Source: Epiperipatus broadwayi
Taxonomy: Eukaryota; Onychophora; Udeonychophora; Euonychophora; Peripatidae
Reading direction: 5' to 3'
DNA length: 64,000 bases
Assembly (NCBI GenBank): GCA_028023455.1
Contig: JAQFVV010000013.1
Coordinates: 11,444,579 to 11,508,578 of the forward strand
Below, piece after piece: positions 58,701-64,000 of this stretch (position 1 is the stretch's first letter; each line of letters opens with the position of its first letter). The notes under the pieces were generated by a model, which was not told the DNA's origin, ran no database searches, and worked only from the letters and a program-made list of their open reading frames with translations. The position numbers were made by a program, and so were the translations under genes.

Positions 58701-59490
58701 ATATATGCGCTGTATGCACAGATAATGAAGCTAGAACGAATATATTTAAAAGCGAAATTTTAATTTCCTAAAATATAAAACTATTAAATTATGGAGTTTA
58801 GCGCTTTCAAGAGACTACTTACTTACTTGCTCTGATATTCATAGCTGTTATTGTTGTAACTGCATTGTAGAAATCAAAAAGGAATTTATGCAGATTGATG
58901 CAAATGAGTTATAATTGCCATTTCCGAGACAGAGACAAGCATGCTTCTATTCTATTGATGGATTTGGGATTGCTAGCTATGTGAAATGCTTCTTTAATCT
59001 TGCATTGGGCAGCATGTCTTTTGGAGCATACGATGCTGAAAGTGATCAAATTTATGGCCAGATGCTCTTTCATGTTCACAAATGATGGAATTGCCTTCTT
59101 GCTTGGTTTTAGTTTTATTGTAGAAATATTTGTATTATGCTACTCTATTGACTATGTTAGTCTGAGTCTCCCCATAGTATGCAGCTTGGCAGTTGGCTTG
59201 TGGGCAGATCATTTTGTATACCACCCGGGGAGAAAGCTCAGGTGTGATTCTATGTTTTGAGTTGTTTATAAATCTGTTTGTGTTTAGAGGCAACCAGTAA
59301 GCAATGCTAAAGTCTTTAGATAGTGTGTTGTTGAGGCATTTGGTGAGAGTTTGGATATATGGTATGAGAATTCTTGGCTTAATGTCTTTGATGTAGTTAT
59401 GCTGATTATTATAATAAAACTTATTGACTTTCCTGTTGATAGCCAAATGTGAATCCCTAATTTTAATTAGATCTGCTATATACTGGATAA
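58694..59490 (-). mobile_element. Penelope-like element, family B, copy 1 (3' part, GIY-YIG retained)
   Basis: On - 59135-59446 encodes KPRILIPYIQTLTKCLNN, WLPLNTNRF and a GIY-YIG half VYKMICPQANCQAAYYGET with paired cysteines. After a stop near 59133 an EHERASGHKFDHFQ-like C-terminal stretch continues to about 59050. The 3' UTR is shared with the + copy (CTTGAAAGCGCTAA...TTTTATATTTTAG...GCATATATATAT). Homology ends abruptly at about 59487 within CAGTATATAGCAG, so the copy is 5'-truncated. Confidence 0.8.
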
Positions 59491-61286
59491 CAGGGCTGAT
59501 TTCAAACCCTGTTCTAAGTCATAGGGTGATACCACTGAGCATACATATATACTCAAATCAAGCATAATATTAAGTTAAATTATTATTTTTTTCTCATTGT
59601 TGTTTTGTATGCGTGTGTGTATATATTTTAAGTAAGTAAATAAAAATAAACTGAAACATAAAAGGGAGGGGGGATTATATGGTTTGTGTTCTTATATTTT
59701 GTTTATACGCGTGTTTATATTGCTGCATGAGTGAGTAAATGTAATAGTTTCGAAAAAAAAAATTGATTCCAAGATGGATGACTAAAGGAAAGATTTTACA
59801 AATTCTAAAAGATATGTTATTTGGAAATAAAGAATTCAGAAAGTTATAGATCACTATCTCAAGGAATAAAGCTATTTTAATTTAAAAAGAAATTAATTCC
59901 AAGATGGTCGACTAAGGAAAGATTTTACAAATTCTAAAAGATAAGTTAATTGCAAAGAAAGGACCCGAAAAGTTGCAGATCGCTATCTCAAGACAAAGCC
60001 GTTTTAATTAATAAAATAAAATTTTATAAATAAGAGACAATGAACGGTCGAGTGTAGATCTCAAGGTAAAATTGAAATTCCTGAACATAGATAAAAATAA
60101 AGAAAAGAAAAGTTATTGAAAAGATTTTCTATTGCAAACCACGTGGTTTAATTAAAAAGAAGAGAACAATAGCATGATTAATTGGAGTTGGAATGCTGAA
60201 CTTTGAAAGGAATTCTAGAACTGTGACTGCCACGAGCAGGATCGAAGAAAAATTAGTAAACAAAAAAAGTTTATGTATCTTAAAATCATGAACAGGCTGG
60301 GGTAGAAGAACAGAGCAGACTGAGCTATGCCATTCATCCTGAGAAGATACTATCGTCACTGTCCATGTAGGAGTGAAGCCCTTCCTAAAGTTATGGAAAG
60401 AACAGCATTCACTGGACGCCATTGATTGCCTTACAGAAGCCTACATAAGAAAGAAATCATTTACTCATAACATCGCATGAAGCCAGTGGAAAATTCCCGT
60501 TAATCTACACCCGGGTGAGATAAAGTAGGTAACTCAAATATTTTAGTAAATGACAGTAACCTCTTGAATGAGAACACATCTTAGTAAAATAACGCGTAAA
60601 AGGGCTGAAAGTAAATAAAGAGACAGTTGAAATAATGCCCTATATAGACAGGATAATATCTGATTGCAGTTATTTTTCATGCTATGATATATATGTTTTG
60701 TTTGTTACATTTATGATCTTATGCGAGTGTGTATTTACTTGCGTGTCATTTAAGTATTCAGGCACAAACCAATATCCAATTGCGGGATTTTATTGAGTTT
60801 TATTATTTTTTGTATTAATAAATGTTAAGTAGTGTTTTAAATATAATTGTGTGTGTTTAATATTAATTTCTTAGAGTAGCATTAAGAACAAAAGTAAGAA
60901 AGTAAAACAAATCGTTTATGCGTTCTGTGCACATTTGATCTGTTCCCGCCACCTCTTTCCCACAGTCAATGACAACTACCCCTGAGTGAGCTAGCCAGAG
61001 GTATAAGCTCTATCCACTAGAAATAGATACTCGTTTTCTCCCAGCATAATTCTTACTTAATCGTAAGAAAGATTGGCGCTTGAAGTCAAATTGACGTCCA
61101 TAAATATGATGGACGAATAATAAGAGTACACTGCAAAACCAACTATATATATATGTGTTCGCATCATAATTTTCATTTAAAGAAAAAGAGCAGAAACTTA
61201 GATTTGAAATACGTAATAAATGTATACCACCTATATACGTGTTTACACCAGGTAGAAAACATTACAACTGATTCAAATTGTGTTAT
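59490..61286. other. Unassigned segment between inverted PLE copies
   Basis: Richer in CpG and less AT-rich than most of the window. Contains a two-copy tandem repeat (59762-60015). A hairpin TTCTTACttaatcGTAAGAA (61047-61066) precedes TTGGCGCTTGAAGTC (61070-61084), which is reminiscent of the junction between an LTR and a tRNA primer-binding site. AATAAA-like sites are near 60818. I see no gag/pol and no second LTR, so this is only a hint. An open frame of 97 codons on - (60129-60422) has no recognisable motif. Confidence 0.3.
59762..60015. repeat. Two-copy tandem repeat, period ~130 bp
   Basis: ATTCCAAGATGG..GACTAA.GGAAAGATTTTACAAATTCTAAAAGATA begins both units (59765 and 59896), each continuing to ATC(A/G)CTATCTCAAG and a GTTTTAATT-like end. 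Substitutions are scattered. Confidence 0.85.
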
Positions 61287-61812
61287 TGGCTTCATATTTG
61301 CACAACATGTGGTTTCTAATTAAAAATGAAGATAAGCCTGCCATCTTATGAGAGTAGGGTGTAAAGATGTAGGGTGAGCTGTACTATGTATTTCTATTGG
61401 CTTGACAATCATGGTGTAATCTATTTGATTGAGGTTTCTGCGAACACTTATTTCTAGGTATCTAACATGTGTATGGCTTTCAGCTGTGTGAGTGCAGTTG
61501 AGTTTAAAGATTTTTTGGAGATGGTGTACAATTCTATATAATGTGGTCAGAGGCTGTGATGAATATACCATCCACGTATCTAAGGTAAATGAGTTTTTCA
61601 TGATGATTCAGCACATTTTGAAACACATGTTTTTGAAAGTTGTGACCAAGTTCTTATCAAGCCACTTAAAAAAATTAATATATGAATTTGGTGCATGCAG
61701 GTGGGCATTCACTAGCTATCAGTGCATCATTGATTATCTCAATGGATTGTGATTGGTCTAAAGCCATGTGATGTCAAGAATTACCAGTTTAAAACTTGGT
61801 GGAATGATAGCT
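61287..61812 (-). mobile_element. Penelope-like element, family B, inverted arm (RT fragment)
   Basis: On - it encodes YLRYVDGIFITASDH (about 61545-61590), an RT motif C in which YVDD has become YVDG. It continues to HKMAGLSSFLIRNHMLCKYEA (about 61290-61360). Relative to the opposite arm it lacks about 55 bases that include the GWPMGL motif B. It ends inside the element on both sides. Its 5' end faces the 5' end of the + copy across a 17-base spacer (61813-61829). Confidence 0.8.
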
Positions 61813-61829
61813 TGTTTATTTTCCCCAAT

Positions 61830-63100
61830 AGCTATCATCCCACAAGTTATGAACTGGCAACTCTTGACATCACAGAGCCCTATGGATCCATAGATCAATC
61901 ACAATCCATCGAGAAAATCAATGATGCACCAATAGCCAGTGAATGCCTGCCTGCATGCACCAAATTCATATATGAATTTCGTAAGTGGATTGATAAGAGC
62001 TTGGTCACAACTTTCAAAAACATGTGGTTCAAAATGACCCATGGTTGGCCCATGGGCCTACTGCTCAATGACATTGTTCCTAGCATTGTACTGAATTATC
62101 ATGAAAACTTACTCTACCAAGACACTTCAGTGCAACTCCACATCTCATTTACCTTAAATACATGGACCATATATTCATCGGAGCCCCTGACCACATTAGA
62201 TCATAACTGCACACCAGTCTCCAGAATATCTCTAAACTGAACTACACTCATGCAGCTAAAAGCCACACACTACATGTAAGATACTGGACATAAATGTTCA
62301 CAAAAACCTCAATAAAGTAGATTACATGATGATTGACAAGGCAGTAGAAGTATGGGCTCACTCAACACTGTATGCACCCTACTCTCATAAGATCACAGGC
62401 TTATCTTCATTTTTAGTTAGAAACCACATATTGTGCAAATATGACGCTGATAAGAGACACAACCTGAACCAGTATATAGCAGATCTAATTAAAATTGGAT
62501 ATTCACATTTGGCTATCAACAGAAAAGTCAATAAGTTCATTTATAATATTGAGCATAACCATAGCAAAGACATTAAGCCAAGAATTCTCATACCATATAT
62601 CCAACCCTTCACCAAATACCTCAACAACACACTATTTAAAAATTTAGCATTGCTTACTGGTTGCCTCTGAACACAAACAGACTAATTAACCCAAGCAAGA
62701 AGGCAATTCCATCTTCTATGAACATGAAAGAGCATCAGGCCACAAATTTGAACCCACCACTGTCAGTGTCACATACTTCAAAAGACATGATGCCCAATGC
62801 AAGATTAAAAAGGTGTTTCACATAGCTAGTGACCCAAATCCATCAATAGAAGAGAAGTATGCTTTGATCTGTCTTGGAAATGGCAATTATAACTCATTTG
62901 CACCGATCTGCATAAATTTCATTTCCATTTCTACAACGCAGTTACAACAACAACAGCTATGAGTATGAGAGCAAGTAGTCGCTTGAAAGTGCTAAGCTCT
63001 ATAATTTAATAGTTTTATATTTTAGTAAATTAAAATTTAGCTTTTAAATATATACATTCTAGTTTCATTATTTGCGCATTCAGCATGCATATATATATAT
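61830..63100 (+). mobile_element. Penelope-like element, family B, copy 2 (RT to 3' end)
   Basis: On + 61749-62240 holds LDITEPYGSID-like motif A traces and HGWPMGLLLNDI (motif B), then YLKYMDHIFIGAPDH in another frame (motif C, YVDD lost). 62326-62670 holds GLSSFLVRNHILCKYDA and KPRILIPYIQPFTKYLNN. About 148 bases that in copy 1 encode the GIY-YIG half are deleted between AACAGACTAATTAACCC (about 62685) and AAGCAAGAAGGCAATTCC. The 3' UTR then matches copy 1 to the terminal GCATATATATATAT (about 63083-63100). Non-functional. Confidence 0.8.
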
Positions 63101-63159
63101 GTCATATTATTATTACTATTTGCGGGATATTCCGTGTAGTGAAAAAGCTAAATGCTGAT

Positions 63160-63190
63160 GTTTCAGTACAATATCAAGTACCTTCCTCAG
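63160..63190 (-). ncRNA. Hammerhead-ribozyme-like core at PLE 3' end
   Basis: On - CTGAGGA (63184-63190) and GAAAC (63160-63164) flank a stem in which GTAC (63178-63181) pairs with GTAC (63166-63169). This matches the CUGANGA-stem II-GAAA core of hammerhead ribozymes, which are known from PLE terminal repeats. The stop codon of the endonuclease lies within the CUGANGA box. I could not define stems I and III or the cleavage site, so activity is inferred only. Confidence 0.45.
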
Positions 63191-64000
63191 AGCGTCCTCT
63201 TTCTCAAATCATAAGAATGCACATGAGATTTAAAACCGTTTTTATCGTTTTCTTTCTCCTCATATTTAAATTCTATTGGTTGAGAAGTTTTAAAATTTAT
63301 TTTCTCTTCCAATAGCTTCTTCCAAATGTTGTTAATCTTCTTTAATTCACACCTTTCATTTATGCTCTTGGGCCTTTTAAAAATCTCTATAGCTTCTCTT
63401 AGCAATCTCTGGTCATATTGTTCAATTTTTGCTAAAATATTTGATTTTTCAAAATTGATATCATGATTTGTAAATTTTATATGAGAATAAATAGCTGATG
63501 AATTGGATTTTTCTCTCACTGCCAGAATGTGTTCTTCCTTTCTAATATTTATTCTACGATTAGTCTGTCCTATATATGTATGTGGACAGACCATACATGG
63601 AATTTCATATACACCATGACACTCCAAAGCAATTTTATCTTTAGGAAGTGGAAATATTTCACTAATTTTTTTTATAAGTAGTGTAAATTGTGTGAATATT
63701 ATTATTTTTTAAAATGTTACCAATTCTATCAGTTACTCCTTTTATATATGGCAAAACTGTCTTAATTTTTGATGTATCAAAATCTTTTTTCTTTTGATAT
63801 GTATAAGCCCTATTAATAATGTTGTAATTAAAACCGTTATGAAGAAGCATTTTATTAGTAGCAAGGTCCTGGTGAAAATGGCTATCATCAGAAAGTCTCT
63901 TTGTTCTATCCAATAATGTCTTTGCTACTGAAAATAGTTGTGCAGGATGGTGATGAGAGGATAAATGCAGATATCTTCCAGTGTTTGTTGGTTTTTTATA
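63187..64000 (-). pseudogene. PLE C-terminal RT linker and GIY-YIG endonuclease, one frameshift, partial
   Basis: Open from the right edge to 63662 with KKPTNTGRYLHLSSHHHP, TLLDRTKRLSDD, LPYIKGVTDRIG and IYTTYKK. At an A8 run (63666-63673) the frame shifts by one. After it the reading continues ISEIFPLPKDK...ECHGVYEIPCMVCPHTYIGQTNRRINIRKEEH (to 63187), here cited in parts: GVYEI, C-x2-C and YIGQT form the GIY-YIG core. The catalytic Arg region RRINIRKEEH, an E in REAIEI and the histidines of the PLE-type CCHH arrangement are present. The nuclease nicks DNA for priming. A homopolymer shift could be a sequencing or assembly error, so the gene may be intact in reality. Stop TGA at 63187-63189. 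Confidence 0.85.

Larger units (their letters stand above)
63130..64000 (-). mobile_element. Penelope-like element, family A (runs off right edge)
   Basis: PLE on - whose RT lies beyond the window. Visible are the YKKPTNTGRYLHLSSHHHP motif (63925-64000), the linker, the GIY-YIG endonuclease, and a 3' end with a hammerhead-like core. It shows only one frameshift and is the best-preserved PLE here. Less related to families B and C than those are to each other. Confidence 0.9.

Noticed and set aside
60129-60422. 97-codon open frame on -
   Set aside because: No recognisable domain; lies in a block that is open mainly because it is less AT-rich. Kept only as part of the unassigned segment.

Overview
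This is a stretch of a very AT-rich (by eye about three quarters A+T) animal nuclear genome, and I find no convincing host gene, exon chain or genuine tRNA in 64 kb. The organism looks like an invertebrate metazoan. That rests on the mix of RTE-type LINEs, a LINE with endonuclease, reverse transcriptase and a C-terminal zinc knuckle, GIY-YIG Penelope-like elements (PLEs), tRNA-derived SINEs and small palindromic DNA elements. Arthropods and other AT-rich invertebrates would all fit, and the sequence alone does not let me name a clade.

Layout. 1-9.0 kb: an RTE-type LINE on + (cut by the left edge), a 3' fragment of a zinc-knuckle LINE on +, an antisense coding-like coiled-coil remnant, a second zinc-knuckle LINE 3' fragment on - and a second RTE copy on -. 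A dispersed repeat of about 290 bp occurs twice here, once split by an insertion. 11.9-14.3 kb: a third RTE copy on -, carrying a 214-bp mariner-type MITE. 16.8-18.4 kb: a 1.55-kb block of three minisatellite families bounded by a 26-bp direct repeat. 20.3 kb: a tRNA-like SINE with an A tail. 22.0-23.4 kb: a fourth RTE copy on -. 28.2-34.5 kb: the centrepiece, an almost complete LINE on - with ORF1 (CCHC) and ORF2 (EN-RT-zinc knuckle) in the same frame, separated by one TAA. 38.8-39.7 and 50.3-52.0 kb: two copies of one PLE family on -. 40.4, 48.8 and 55.8 kb: three copies of a second tRNA-like SINE that carries a hammerhead-like core. 46.14-46.28 kb: a near-perfect 145-bp palindrome. 46.4-48.8 kb: a decayed LINE on - with a CR1/L2/Jockey-type motif B. 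49.3-49.8 kb: an anomalous G-rich island. 52.4-54.5 kb: a further decayed LINE on +. 58.3-63.1 kb: a second PLE family in several inverted pieces, two of them head to head around a 17-bp spacer. 63.1-64 kb: a third, younger PLE on -, running off the right edge, with a GIY-YIG endonuclease and a hammerhead-like core overlapping its stop codon.

How it works together: this is a transposon graveyard. LINE and PLE enzymes copy their own RNA and probably that of the SINEs; the palindromic elements look like non-autonomous DNA transposons. The main LINE (three frameshifts, two upstream TGA codons, one stop between ORFs) and the right-edge PLE (one homopolymer frameshift) are the youngest-looking copies. 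The rest are riddled with stops. The most unusual items are the ORF1/ORF2 junction, the compositional break inside ORF1, the SINE with a ribozyme-like core and inverted-repeat arms, the bounded minisatellite block and the head-to-head PLE palindrome. Family calls come from motif recognition by eye; no database search was run.
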